DNA of 35,035 nt from Hyphomicrobiales bacterium (lineage in GTDB: Bacteria; Pseudomonadota; Alphaproteobacteria; Rhizobiales; Beijerinckiaceae), in contig JANXTB010000060.1 of the NCBI GenBank assembly GCA_025356415.1, positions 1-35,035 on the forward strand, given 5' to 3'. Positions 7,305 through 15,654 of the stretch are shown here, one piece after another. Position 1 is the stretch's first letter. Each line of letters begins with the position of its first letter. A model generated the notes under the pieces. It had not been told where the DNA came from and searched no databases. It saw nothing but the letters and a program-made list of their open reading frames with translations. The translations under genes and the position numbers were made by a program.

Positions 7305-8552
7305 ATGGCCCTGAACCTCACCCGAGTTTTCGCGCATCGCAATTATGCGTGGTTTGTCGGGGGCGGCGGTCCGAATTACGTGACGTCCTGGATGCAAAGA
7401 GTCGGCGTTGGCTGGCTCGCCTGGGAATTGTCGCACTCTCCCCTTTGGCTCGGCATCGTGGCGGCGGCCGATCTTGCGCCCATGCTGATCCTCTCGCCCT
7501 TCGCCGGCGCTTACGCGGATCGCAATAACCCGCTCCAGATCGTGCGCAGGACCGAAACGCTGCTGTGCGTGCAGTCGATCCTGTTGTTCGTGCTCATGTC
7601 GCTGGGCCTGCTCAACATCACGCTGCTGGTCGCCCTGTCGCTATGGTCGGGCCTTGTTTATCCGTTTCATCAAGCCGCGCGCCATTCCATCGTGCCGAGC
7701 ATCGTGCCGCGCGCTGAATTCGCGACCGCCATCGCGCTCGATTCCGCGCTGTTTCAGGTTTCGCGCTTCATCGGCCCGACCATCGCCGCGCTGGTGATTC
7801 CGGTGTTCGGCGTGCAGGGCACGTTCGTCACGCATGCGGTCGGCACCGCCTTCTATGTGTTCGCGCTCTGGCAACTCGATGTCGCCCCACCCAAGCGCGA
7901 GGCGCGCTCCGCGAGCATGCTGGCTGACGTGAAGGAGGGCATCGCCTATGTCGCGCGCGACATTGGCATCTGGCCGCTGTTCGCGCTGCTCAGCGTGGCG
8001 TCTGTCATGCTGCGCCCTATTCAGGACATGCTGCCGGGCTTCGCCGGGCAGACCTACAATGCCGGCGCCGTCGGCCTTGCCTGGCTGACGTCCAGCATGG
8101 GCATCGGCGCCGCGGTGAGCGCCGTCTGGATTGCGAGCCGGGGGAAGCTGAAGGGGCTGACCCTCGTGGTCTACGCGGGCTTCCTCGGCCTCATCGTGTC
8201 GACGGTCGCGTTCCTCGTCTCTCCGCAACTCTGGATCGGCGTCATATGCACGGGCCTGAGCGGGTTCACGCTGAATAGCATGTCGACCAGCATCCAGGCG
8301 CTGGTGCAATCGTCTCTGCCCGACGCCTACCGGGGCCGGGTGATGGCGCTTTACGGCATGATCTGGCGCGGCGCCCCCGCCGTCGGCGCGCTGGCGGCAG
8401 GCGCGGCCGCCGAGCACATCGGCCTGCGCGCGACCTTCGAGATCGCGTCAGGCGTCTGCTTCCTCATCTGGCTCGCAGCGCTCCCCTTGAGAGGCCGCAT
8501 CGCCCACGTCGCCGAGCGCGGGCGCGATGCGCCAGGAACTCGGAAGATGTAA
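7305..8552 (+). CDS. MFS exporter (MFS_3/EntS-like)
   Basis: This protein of about 415 residues has 12 membrane segments in the pattern of the enterobactin-exporter-like MFS group. HRNYAWF, GTWMQRV-like TSWMQRVGVGWL, SPFAGAYADR and the later PDAYRGRVMALYGM are typical of these proteins. The ATG at 7305 gives the usual N-terminus (MALNLTRVFAHRNY); an in-frame ATG at 7263 adds 14 residues and cannot be excluded. It probably exports a small molecule; the substrate is unknown. It is convergent with the nitroreductase gene, about 20 bases away. Confidence 0.88.
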   Translation: MALNLTRVFAHRNYAWFVGGGGPNYVTSWMQRVGVGWLAWELSHSPLWLGIVAAADLAPMLILSPFAGAYADRNNPLQIVRRTETLLCVQSILLFVLMSLGLLNITLLVALSLWSGLVYPFHQAARHSIVPSIVPRAEFATAIALDSALFQVSRFIGPTIAALVIPVFGVQGTFVTHAVGTAFYVFALWQLDVAPPKREARSASMLADVKEGIAYVARDIGIWPLFALLSVASVMLRPIQDMLPGFAGQTYNAGAVGLAWLTSSMGIGAAVSAVWIASRGKLKGLTLVVYAGFLGLIVSTVAFLVSPQLWIGVICTGLSGFTLNSMSTSIQALVQSSLPDAYRGRVMALYGMIWRGAPAVGALAAGAAAEHIGLRATFEIASGVCFLIWLAALPLRGRIAHVAERGRDAPGTRKM

Positions 8553-8572
8553 GCACCCGGAAGGTGTAAGTC

Positions 8573-9172
8573 TCAGAACCGCATCTTCTCGCCATAGGCG
8601 CCGGTGTAGACGATGTCCGACAGACTCTTGCGGGCGCGCGGGGTCTTCTCGCGTTCGGCCAGATCGTCGGGCAGCACGCTCGCGTCGGCCTGATAGCCGA
8701 GGCCGAAGGCGACGAGAATGTCGGTGTCTTCCGGCACATTGAACGCCGCGCGGATCTTGTCCTTCTCGATGCCGCCGGCCTGATGCACGGTGAGGCCCAG
8801 CGCCGTCGCCTGCAGGATGAGTTGCGCGACAGCCGCGCCGGTGTCGTAAGGGGCAATGCCATTGGCGGCGCCTTCGTCCGTCACCTTGCGGGCGAGCACG
8901 ATGACCAGCACGGGCGCATTCTTGGCCCAGCGCTGGTTGCGGACATTGAAGCCCTCAAGCGCCTTGGCGTGCGCCTCCGGCTGGTCGGCGGTGGCGACGA
9001 TGAAGCGCCACGGCTGCACATTGTTGGACGAAGCCGCCCAGCGCGCCGCTTCCAGCACCGAAATCAGATCGTCCTTCGAGACAGGCTTGCCGGCGTCGAA
9101 AGCGCGCGGGCTCCAGCGGTCGCGAATGAGGGGGTGAACGTCGCGCAGGGTTTCCGCGGGCTTCGACAGCAT
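8573..9172 (-). CDS. Nitroreductase family protein
   Basis: This 199-residue protein fits the FMN-dependent nitroreductase fold: the N-terminal RWSPRAFD (compare RRSxRxF of the family), the FMN and dimer segment ARWAASSNNVQPWRFIV, the middle stretch DTGAAVAQLILQATALGLTVHQAGG and the late FGLGY. Members reduce nitro compounds, quinones or flavins with NAD(P)H. The ATG at 9172 has AAGGAAG eight bases before it; the open frame continues upstream without family similarity. The substrate is unknown. Confidence 0.9.
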   Translation of the reverse strand: MLSKPAETLRDVHPLIRDRWSPRAFDAGKPVSKDDLISVLEAARWAASSNNVQPWRFIVATADQPEAHAKALEGFNVRNQRWAKNAPVLVIVLARKVTDEGAANGIAPYDTGAAVAQLILQATALGLTVHQAGGIEKDKIRAAFNVPEDTDILVAFGLGYQADASVLPDDLAEREKTPRARKSLSDIVYTGAYGEKMRF

Positions 9173-9273
9173 ATCGTCTTCCTTCAGATTGATGGGATCG
9201 AGGCCACAGGCCATCGGGCCGCAAGATGCGGCCAGACGCCCTGTCTTGCAAGGCTTGAGCCGATTGGAATGCC

Positions 9274-10278
9274 TTACGGGCTGATCAGTTTTTTGGTCCG
9301 CTCCACCACCGCCTTCGGGGTGGCGTACATGGCGGCGACGATTTTCTGTACGTCCTCGCCCGTGGTTGGCTCCACGTCGGCGCGCATGATTGCGGCTTCC
9401 TTCAGGAATTCGGGGTCTTTCATGGTGGCGTCGAAAGCGCGACGCAGGTTGCGGGTGCGCGCTTCGGGCACACCGGGCGGCGCCACGAACGGCCGGGCGA
9501 TGGCAGTCGTGCCAAGCAGCAGCGTCAGCAGCTGGCGGTCGGCCTCGGTCTTGACGAGATCCATGACGAGCGGCACGTCGGGCATTTCGGGGCTCTTGGC
9601 GAGCGCCATCTGCACGAGGATGTTGACGCGCTTGTCGGCGAGCCAATCTGGCTTGGTGCTCTTCAGCGACGACAGGCTCCAGCCGCAACGCCCGTCGACC
9701 TCGCCGCTTTCAATCGCCAGAATGGTCTGCTGGCTGCCGAGATAGCATGTGATGACCTTGAATTTGGTGCCGAGCAGATCGTTGAGCACGACCGGGAACG
9801 TGTCGGTCTCCGAGCCCGCGCCGGTGCCCGCCACATTGACCTGTTGGCGCGTGGCGTCGGCGAGCGTCTTCACCGGCGATTCCTTGCGCACGATGCACAG
9901 CGAGACATCCTTGCTGATCGCGCCGATCCAGGTGAACTGGCTCATGTCGTAGCCGGGATTGCGGTCGCCGATGAGCGGCTCGAGGATCGGCCCGCCAGCG
10001 AAGATCGCCATCGCGGTGCCGTCGCGCGGGGCCTGCTGGACGAGGAAATTGGCGGCGCGAATGCCGCCCGCGCCTGGCATCACCTGCACGACGACATTGG
10101 GCTCGCCCGCGATATGCCGGCCAATGTGACGCCCGAGTAGCCGCCCGAACAGGTCCACGCCCCCGCCCGCCGTGCCGGCCGCATAGATGTTGACCGTGCC
10201 GGTGATGGTCCCGGCGTCCTGCGCCAGCGCAGTCGTGGCGGATGCTATGCAAAGGGCGGCGGCTATAGCGCGCAACAT
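9274..10278 (-). CDS. Orphan TctC/Bug-family substrate-binding protein (copy 1)
   Basis: This is a 334-residue periplasmic receptor with a signal peptide ending near TTALA|QDA. It carries the Bug/TctC pattern: a first ligand loop AAGTAGGGVDLFGR, VVVQVMPGAGGIRAANFL, and the C-terminal PPGVPEARTRNLRRAFDATMKDPEFL. Family members bind carboxylates such as citrate, aspartate, nicotinate or terephthalate and normally feed a TctA/TctB permease, which is absent here. The ATG at 10278 follows GGGAGGACA. The ligand is unknown. Confidence 0.92.
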   Translation of the reverse strand: MLRAIAAALCIASATTALAQDAGTITGTVNIYAAGTAGGGVDLFGRLLGRHIGRHIAGEPNVVVQVMPGAGGIRAANFLVQQAPRDGTAMAIFAGGPILEPLIGDRNPGYDMSQFTWIGAISKDVSLCIVRKESPVKTLADATRQQVNVAGTGAGSETDTFPVVLNDLLGTKFKVITCYLGSQQTILAIESGEVDGRCGWSLSSLKSTKPDWLADKRVNILVQMALAKSPEMPDVPLVMDLVKTEADRQLLTLLLGTTAIARPFVAPPGVPEARTRNLRRAFDATMKDPEFLKEAAIMRADVEPTTGEDVQKIVAAMYATPKAVVERTKKLISP

Positions 10279-10377
10279 GAGGTGTCCTCCCGGGTCCGCC
10301 GGGCGATTCTGGTGCGCCCTGACGTTTAGGCTGTTCTAGCGACTCATGGCGCGAGGCTCAATCTTTCCGGGCCGCGC

Positions 10378-10528
10378 CCCTCTCCCGCGCTGGCGGGAGA
10401 GGGTGGCATGCGAAGCATGACGGGTGAGGGCGGCGCCGCCACTTCGGTGTTGGAAGGACTGCGCGCGTTGAACCGCCCTCATCCGCCCCGCTTCGCGGCG
10501 CACCTTCTCCCGCCCGCGCGGGAGAAGG
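10378..10528. repeat. Composite palindromic intergenic repeat (REP/BIME-like)
   Basis: Four hairpins are nested in about 150 bases between two leftward genes. The outer ones are CCCTCTCCCGC/GCGGGAGAGGG (10378-10403, 4-base loop) and CCTTCTCCCGC/GCGGGAGAAGG (10503-10528, 4-base loop). Small hairpins CATGC-GAA-GCATG (10407-10419) and CCGC-TTC-GCGG (10488-10498) lie inside. A long-range arm GGGTGAGGGCGG (10422-10433) pairs with CCGCCCTCATCC (10473-10484) with one wobble. Such mobile palindromes are frequent in Rhizobiales intergenic DNA. The rest of 10279-10538 shows nothing else. Confidence 0.8.
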
Positions 10529-10538
10529 ACGAGCCCCG

Positions 10539-11474
10539 CTACTTCCGCCGCTTCTCCGAGACCACCAGATAGATTGAGCTCGCAACGATCAGCGCCATGC
10601 CCAGCCAGCTCCACAGGCCCGGCACTTCGCCGAACACCAGATAGCCCAGCAGCGCCGCATAGAGGATGCGCGAGTAGTCGAGGGGCGCGAGCGCGGTGGC
10701 GTCGCCGTATTGCACGCCGCGCGTGATGAGCCCCTGCCCTGCGATGCCTAAAAAGCCGATCAGGATCAGCAGCGGCCATTCGTGCAGGTTGGGCGTCACC
10801 CACACCCACCAGGCCGGGCCGAGCACGAAGACAAAATTCCAGAACGCGTAATAGAACATGATCACGCGCGTAGGCTCGGAGGTCGAAAGCCGCTTGATCG
10901 AGACGAGGACCAGCGCCGCCGCGAGACCGCCCACTGCGCCGACCATGGCGTTGGGGTCGAAACCGTTGGTGAACGGGCGCGCATACATCAAGACGCCGGC
11001 GAAGCCGATCAGCGAGATCATCACGCGGCTCAGGCCGACCCTTTCTTTCAGGATCAGGATCGCGAGCGGGATTGTCCAAAGCGGACGCGAGAATTGCAGC
11101 GCCGTGGAATCGGCGAGCAGCATGTGGGTGATCGTCCAGAAGAACGCGAAGTTTCCGATGGAGCCGAAAATGCCGCGCAGCAAATGCATGCCCGGCCGCT
11201 TCGTGCGGAACGGCTCGAGCGGATCGCGCCAGAACAGCGGCAGCAGGAACAGGAAGCCGACCCCCGAGCGGAACGCCAATAACTCGAAGGCAGGCAGCCG
11301 GCCGCCCAGGAACTTCGCCACCACGGCCATGATGACAAGCATCAGCGAACCGATGGTCACCAGCGTGATTCCGCGCGCATTCGGCGACAGGCGGTCGAAC
11401 CATGCCGGGAGGAAGCCGAGAACGGCCGCTCCCCGCGACCGGTTTTGTTGGGGAGACGCGCCGGATTCGATCAT
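10539..11474 (-). CDS. EamA/DMT family transporter
   Basis: This 311-residue protein has ten predicted membrane helices in two EamA repeats of five (about residues 35-165 and 175-305). The first repeat has RGIFGSIGNFAFFWTITHMLLADSTALQFSRPLWT and the second GQGLITRGVQYGDATALAPLDYSRILYAALLGYLVFGEVP, both typical of the RhaT/YdcZ/S-adenosylmethionine-carrier-like group. It ends with a basic tail (SEKRRK). No clear ribosome site precedes the ATG at 11474, so the start is less sure. It probably exports metabolites; the substrate is unknown. Confidence 0.9.
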   Translation of the reverse strand: MIESGASPQQNRSRGAAVLGFLPAWFDRLSPNARGITLVTIGSLMLVIMAVVAKFLGGRLPAFELLAFRSGVGFLFLLPLFWRDPLEPFRTKRPGMHLLRGIFGSIGNFAFFWTITHMLLADSTALQFSRPLWTIPLAILILKERVGLSRVMISLIGFAGVLMYARPFTNGFDPNAMVGAVGGLAAALVLVSIKRLSTSEPTRVIMFYYAFWNFVFVLGPAWWVWVTPNLHEWPLLILIGFLGIAGQGLITRGVQYGDATALAPLDYSRILYAALLGYLVFGEVPGLWSWLGMALIVASSIYLVVSEKRRK

Positions 11475-11616
11475 GAACCGACATTAGGCGCGTGGTCCGA
11501 TACCGCGCAAGCGATGAAGCTATAACCGGCGCGCATCCTGGACTTGCGACGGGCGGGCTTTAAATGGGAGCCCGGCTCACGTAAAAGAGGCGACCTTCCA
11601 GAGACAGGACCGGCAG

Positions 11617-12828
11617 ATGACTATCGCGACCGATACGGCCAAGGCGGCCACTGCCGTCGCCCCACGGCAGCGCGCCGCCTATTCGGTGATCTTCGCCATA
11701 GCGGCCTGCCACCTGCTCAACGACATGATGCAGGCGCTGGTGCCGGCCATCTATCCGATCCTGAAAGAAACCTATGCGCTGGATTTCGCGCAGATCGGCC
11801 TCATCACCTTCTGCTTCCAGATGACCGCCTCGGTGCTGCAGCCGGTTGTCGGCGCCATCACCGACAAGCGGCCCATGCCGCGCTCCATCGTGTTCAGCAT
11901 GGTCTTCACGGCGTGCGGGCTCGCGCTCGTGTCGCAAGCGTCACATTACGGCATGCTGCTGGCGGCGGTGGCGATGATCGGCGTCGGCTCGGCGATCTTC
12001 CATCCGGAAGCGGCCCGCATCGCGCGTTCGGCGTCGGGCGGGCGCTATGGTTTTGCGCAATCCTTCTTTCAGGTTGGCGGCAATGCCGGCGGCGCACTCG
12101 GGCCTTTGATGGCCGCGCTGATCATCGTTTCGGGCGGCCAGGCGACGCTTCTGTTCTTCGCCGTCGTCGCGCTGGTCAACCTCGCGATCCTCTGGAAGAT
12201 TTCGTCCTGGTACCGCGGCCATCGCGCGGCGCAGGCGGCGCGCAAGATGACGCCCGTTTCGACCGGCCTGTCGCGCGGTCGCGTCAGCGCGTCGCTGGTC
12301 ATTCTCACAGTGCTGCTGTTCTCCAAGAACTTCTACATGCAGAGCATGACCAGCTACCTGCAGTTCTACCTGATCGAGACATTCCACGTCAGCGTGCACA
12401 CGGCGCAGATGTATCTCTTCGCCTTCCTGGCCGCCGTGGCGGTGGGCACGTTTGCCGGCGGCCCGATCGGCGATCGCATCGGCCGCAAATATGTCATCTG
12501 GATTTCGATCCTCGGCGTGTTTCCCTTCACCGCCGCCCTGCCCTATGCGTCGCTGCAGGCCAGCTTCGTGCTGATCATGGTGATCGGCTTCATTCTCGCG
12601 TCCGCCTTCTCGGCGATCGTGGTGATGGGGCAGGAACTGGTGCCGGGCCGCGTGGGTCTGATCTCGGGCCTGTTCTACGGCCTGTCGTTCGGCTTCGGCG
12701 GCATCGGCGCCGCGGTGCTCGGGCAGATCGCGGACATGACCAGCATCGGCTTCGTCTACAAGCTCTGCGCTTTCCTGCCGCTCATCGGGCTGCTGACGGT
12801 CTTCCTGCCCAACATCCGGCGCAGATAA
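11617..12828 (+). CDS. MFS transporter, fosmidomycin-resistance (Fsr) type
   Basis: This 403-residue protein has 12 membrane helices. The segment AACHLLNDMMQALVPAIYPIL and the hallmark GVGSAIFHPEAARIARSASGGRYGFAQSFFQVGGNAGGALGPL place it in the fosmidomycin-resistance (Fsr) branch of the MFS. Known members export the antibiotic fosmidomycin or other small acids; the native substrate is unclear. It is divergent from the EamA gene and convergent with a TctC gene. Its stop codon is directly followed by the A-run and hairpin that serve the opposite strand. Confidence 0.92.
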   Translation: MTIATDTAKAATAVAPRQRAAYSVIFAIAACHLLNDMMQALVPAIYPILKETYALDFAQIGLITFCFQMTASVLQPVVGAITDKRPMPRSIVFSMVFTACGLALVSQASHYGMLLAAVAMIGVGSAIFHPEAARIARSASGGRYGFAQSFFQVGGNAGGALGPLMAALIIVSGGQATLLFFAVVALVNLAILWKISSWYRGHRAAQAARKMTPVSTGLSRGRVSASLVILTVLLFSKNFYMQSMTSYLQFYLIETFHVSVHTAQMYLFAFLAAVAVGTFAGGPIGDRIGRKYVIWISILGVFPFTAALPYASLQASFVLIMVIGFILASAFSAIVVMGQELVPGRVGLISGLFYGLSFGFGGIGAAVLGQIADMTSIGFVYKLCAFLPLIGLLTVFLPNIRRR

Positions 12829-12854
12829 AAAAGGCCGGCGTCTCCGCCGGCCTT
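12827..12854 (-). terminator. Rho-independent terminator of the leftward TctC gene
   Basis: AAGGCCGGCG (12831-12840) and CGCCGGCCTT (12845-12854) form a perfect 10-base stem with a 4-base loop. The A-run at 12827-12832 gives a T-run on the minus strand, so it ends the leftward TctC transcript, whose stop is at 12860. On the plus strand there is no T-run, but the hairpin may still act on the Fsr-type transcript. Confidence 0.88.
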
Positions 12855-12859
12855 GTCGC

Positions 12860-13897
12860 TTACTTGCTGCCTTCCGGATTGGCGATGCGGCGCAGCCGCG
12901 TCACGACATCGGGCGGCGTCGCATAGGCTTCTTCCACGATGCGGCGTTCTTCTTCGGGCGAGCGCGGCACGTTGACGCCAAGGTTCAACTTGTCGGCCTC
13001 CGCCAGGAACTCCGGATCCTTGAAGGTCTCCATCATCGCCTTCTGCATCAGCGCGACGCGGTCGGCGGGCACGCCCGGCGGCATGATATAGGGACGGCCC
13101 AGCGCCAAGGGTGCAATCGCCGCCTTCAGCAGCAGCTTGTCGTTTTCCTTATCGAGCAGGTCCATGACGTTGGGCGTATCGCCCGCGCCCTTCTCCTTTT
13201 CGGGGCCGTACTGGACGATGTATTTGACCTTGCCGGTCTTGATCCAGTCGGGCCGCGTGGACGCCAGCGAGCTCCAGAAGATGCTGGGATAACCATCGAC
13301 TTCGCCGCGCTCCATCGCGATGAAGCTCTCGTTCTGCCCCGGATAGCCGAGCACGATCTTCAGCTTCAGGCCGAGCAGTTCATTGAGCAGCCGCGCGAAG
13401 AACCCGGGCGTGGAATTCGCGCCCGAGGAGGACACGGTGAATTCCTTCTTGCGCGCATCGTCGACATTGTTGACCGGCGCCGAGTGCCAGACGATCAGCA
13501 GGCCGGTCTCGTAGCTCGGGCTGCCGAGATAGTTGAATTTCTTCGGATCGTATTCGGCTTCCTTGGTGCCGAGCAGCGGCTCGAAGGGCGTGTTGTTCTG
13601 CACGCCGCCGATGGTGAGGCCGTCCTTGGCGCCCAGGTTGTAGATGTAATTCGTGGCGACGATGCCGCCCGCGCCCGGCATGTTGCGAACCGCGACAGTC
13701 GGCGCGCCTGGAATGTGCTTGGGCAGATGCCGCGCGACCGTGCGCGCCAGCAGGTCATACCCGCCGCCAGCGCTCGAACTGACGACCAACGAAATGGTCT
13801 TGCCCTTGTAAAAGTCAGTGGCGGGCTGCGCGGAGGCGATCGAGGCGCCCAGGGGCGCCAACGCCAGGCCGGCGAGCGATGCGATAATTTTCTTCAT
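12860..13897 (-). CDS. Orphan TctC/Bug-family substrate-binding protein (copy 2)
   Basis: This 345-residue receptor has a signal peptide (MKKIIASLAGLALAPLGASIASA|QPA) and the family loop SSSAGGGYDLLARTVARHLPKHIPG, followed by RNMPGAGGIVATNYIYN. The motif VWHSAPVNN is shared with copies 4 and 5, so these form a subgroup. The ATG at 13897 follows GGCAGGACA. No TctA or TctB gene lies nearby. It is convergent with the Fsr-type MFS gene. The ligand is unknown, probably a carboxylate. Confidence 0.92.
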   Translation of the reverse strand: MKKIIASLAGLALAPLGASIASAQPATDFYKGKTISLVVSSSAGGGYDLLARTVARHLPKHIPGAPTVAVRNMPGAGGIVATNYIYNLGAKDGLTIGGVQNNTPFEPLLGTKEAEYDPKKFNYLGSPSYETGLLIVWHSAPVNNVDDARKKEFTVSSSGANSTPGFFARLLNELLGLKLKIVLGYPGQNESFIAMERGEVDGYPSIFWSSLASTRPDWIKTGKVKYIVQYGPEKEKGAGDTPNVMDLLDKENDKLLLKAAIAPLALGRPYIMPPGVPADRVALMQKAMMETFKDPEFLAEADKLNLGVNVPRSPEEERRIVEEAYATPPDVVTRLRRIANPEGSK

Positions 13898-14005
13898 TCG
13901 TGTCCTGCCCTGTTGAAACGGGAAGCTGGAGGGCATGCAAGAAGGCCGCCAGAAACCCTTCCGGGCAAGTTTTACCTTGCCGCCCGTCTTGTCGAGAGCT
14001 GGCGC

Positions 14006-14194
14006 CTATTTTTTATCCTCCGCGCCCGGCGCCACGACAGGCCGTGTCCGCAGGCGCCCCTGTGCGAGGCGAAGCGTCTCGTGGCCGCAGTGCGGGCACT
14101 TCATCGGCTCGGGTTCTGGCGAGGTCATGCCGCCGCCGACCTCGATCACTTCGAACGGCGCGCCGCACTTTCTGCAATTCACGATCTCGGCCAT
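14006..14194 (-). CDS. Small zinc-ribbon-like protein
   Basis: This 62-residue protein has two CxxC knuckles, CRKC (C7/C10) and CPHC (C33/C36), which would bind one zinc as in rubredoxin-like or zinc-ribbon proteins. GGGGGTGACAG precedes the ATG. The C-terminal third is Arg/Pro-rich and probably disordered. A second, overlapping frame shows no such pattern. I do not recognise a named family; a role in nucleic-acid or protein binding is only a guess. Confidence 0.7.
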   Translation of the reverse strand: MAEIVNCRKCGAPFEVIEVGGGMTSPEPEPMKCPHCGHETLRLAQGRLRTRPVVAPGAEDKK

Positions 14195-14368
14195 CTGTCA
14201 CCCCCTAAGCTGCTCAGTTTGCAAAAATTGCGCTGACTTGGGCAAGGCCTGTGAGTTCTGTGTGTAACTATTAACGAAGCAATTGCGAAACCATCGCGAA
14301 TCACGCTCTTCTTCACCGCCCGAAGCGAAAAGCGACGGGCGGAGGCGGCGACAGGGGCGGCGATTATC

Positions 14369-14593
14369 ATGGCGCATTTCCACATGCATTTGCGGATGGG
14401 TTCGGAGATTCGTGCCGACATCGACGGGATGGACCTGCCCGATCTGAACGCCGTGATGCACGTGATTCGCCTTGCGGCCACCGGCGCCGCGCAATCGCCC
14501 GTGCTGAGCTACGACCGCTTCGAAGTCACCGACGACATCGGCCGCCTGCTGGCCATCGTCCCCGTGGCTTCCCTCACGGAAGCCCTTCATTAG
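14369..14593 (+). CDS. Small DUF6894-like protein
   Basis: This 74-residue protein starts MAHFHMHLRMG and continues with an acidic stretch and an alanine-rich helix (LNAVMHVIRLAATGAA), then a C-terminal strand (GRLLAIVPVASL). The layout F-H-M-H at the start and VPV at the end resembles the small DUF6894 proteins common in Rhizobiales; function unknown. It is followed by a hairpin at 14600-14625. Confidence 0.65.
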   Translation: MAHFHMHLRMGSEIRADIDGMDLPDLNAVMHVIRLAATGAAQSPVLSYDRFEVTDDIGRLLAIVPVASLTEALH

Positions 14594-14599
14594 CGCCAG

Positions 14600-14637
14600 C
14601 TGAGCTGAAAACCGTTTCAACTCAGTAGGATTTTATT
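14600..14637 (+). terminator. Likely terminator after the DUF6894-like gene
   Basis: CTGAGCTGAAA (14600-14610) pairs with TTTCAACTCAG (14615-14625) across a 4-base loop with one mismatch, followed by TAGGATTTTATT. It begins 7 bases after the stop. The stem is fairly weak and the T-run broken, so it may be only partly effective. Confidence 0.55.
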
Positions 14638-14716
14638 AAACACAGCCATATTACGCTTGCGTCGTTCCACCATCAGGCCATGCTGTAGAGGCTTGGCCGC
14701 GCGTTGGGGAAGTCGC

Positions 14717-15103
14717 ATGTCCCGATCCTGTCAGTCGACCTGTCACGTTATGGTTCTGGAAGACGAGGTTTTCGTCTCCTCCATGCTCGAAATGATTTTG
14801 CAGGAACAGGGCTGGTCCGTCGGCGGCCCGTTTCGCACCAACCGCGTCGCTCTGAATTATCTTGAAAGCGCCCGCCCGGACGCCGCGCTGATCGATTTCA
14901 ACATCGCCGACGGCACCTCGGCCGCCACCGCCACCCGCCTGCGCGAGCTTGGCATTCCGTTCGTTGTCGTCTCCGGCTATCCCAAGAGCATGGCGCGCAG
15001 TGAAGACCTGCGCGTCGCCGAATGGCTGGACAAGCCGTTCTCCGAGGACGCAGTGCTGCGCAGCCTCACCCAGGCGCTGGAACAGACCCGCCCGGCCGCT
15101 TGA
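14717..15103 (+). CDS. Single-domain response regulator
   Basis: This 128-residue protein is one receiver domain with no output domain. The phosphorylation site is complete: acidic pair E15-D16, phosphoacceptor D60 (ALIDFNI), S86 (VVVSGYP) and K106 (LDKPF). The ATG at 14717 follows GGGGAAG; an upstream in-frame start at 14657 would add a basic 20-residue stretch without similarity. No histidine kinase gene is adjacent, so it is an orphan that probably acts by protein-protein contact or in a phosphorelay. Confidence 0.9.
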   Translation: MSRSCQSTCHVMVLEDEVFVSSMLEMILQEQGWSVGGPFRTNRVALNYLESARPDAALIDFNIADGTSAATATRLRELGIPFVVVSGYPKSMARSEDLRVAEWLDKPFSEDAVLRSLTQALEQTRPAA

Positions 15104-15205
15104 GCGCGGCGCCTGCGTCGCTCCGCCCATGGCGGCGCGCGCCGCTTGTGCTAGAAGGCGGACCCGGCGCCCCATGCGCCCGTTCTGGCACGGAGACGGC
15201 AGGCA

Positions 15206-15433
15206 ATGACGACACCCATGGCGATCGCGATCTTTTTCACGATCTGGTGGATTGTGCTCTTCGCCATCCTGCCTTGGGGCGTGCGCTCGCAAGAGGAGGA
15301 CGGCGCCGTCGTGGCCGGCACCGACCCCGGCGCCCCGGTCGCGCCGCGCCTCCTGATCAAGGCCATCGCCACCACGATTGTCGCGACCATTATTTTCGCA
15401 GGCCTTTGGGTGTTCATGGAATACGCGTCCTGA
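15206..15433 (+). CDS. DUF1467 family membrane protein
   Basis: This 75-residue protein has two membrane helices (about residues 5-24 and 52-71) joined by a polar loop with VRSQEEDG and the conserved PGAPVAPRLLIKA. The pattern WWIVLFAILPWGVRSQ is the DUF1467 signature found widely in Alphaproteobacteria, often near tRNA or translation-related genes. The function is unknown. Confidence 0.9.
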   Translation: MTTPMAIAIFFTIWWIVLFAILPWGVRSQEEDGAVVAGTDPGAPVAPRLLIKAIATTIVATIIFAGLWVFMEYAS

Positions 15434-15547
15434 TCGCTTGACCCGGCGCCAAGGGCCGTTTAGGCAAGCATCACTCGAGCGGGGCAGCCCCGCTGCTTCG
15501 CCGCCAGGCGCGGCTTCGAGCTTCTATCGCCACTTGGCGGAAGGTGA

Positions 15548-15623
15548 GAGCGCGTAGCTCAGTTGGTAGAGCACGTGACTTTTAATCATGGGGTCGTGGG
15601 TTCGAGTCCCACCGCGCTCACCA
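15548..15623 (+). tRNA. tRNA-Lys (anticodon TTT)
   Basis: A 76-base cloverleaf can be drawn. GAGCGCG pairs with CGCGCTC in the acceptor stem, the D arm is GCTCAGTTGGTAGAGC, the anticodon stem CGTGA/TCATG encloses CTTTTAA with TTT at 15581-15583, and the T arm is GTGGG-TTCGAGT-CCCAC. The CCA end is encoded, and a T-run (TTTTTCT) follows it. Confidence 0.97.
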
Positions 15624-15654
15624 TTTTTCTCGGTCACTTGGACACGAGCGGCGC

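Noticed and set aside
10378-10528. A CRISPR array
   Set aside because: The repeats are inverted hairpins of different sequences, not evenly spaced direct repeats, and no cas genes are present in the window.
10336-11484. A 382-codon leftward frame overlapping the EamA gene
   Set aside because: It overlaps the EamA gene in another frame and runs through the palindromic repeat; the EamA frame has clear membrane helices and family motifs, this one does not.
12827-12854. A terminator for the rightward Fsr-type MFS gene
   Set aside because: On the plus strand the hairpin has an A-run before it and no T-run after it; it fits the leftward TctC gene better.
11544-12926. A 460-codon rightward frame overlapping the Fsr-type MFS gene
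   Set aside because: It is a shifted reading of the MFS gene, rich in Arg and Gly, with no membrane helices; the frame starting at 11617 has full MFS features.
15548-15623. A tRNA-bordered genomic island with attachment site
   Set aside because: No second copy of the tRNA 3' end and no integrase were found in the window; kept only as an open question in the findings.
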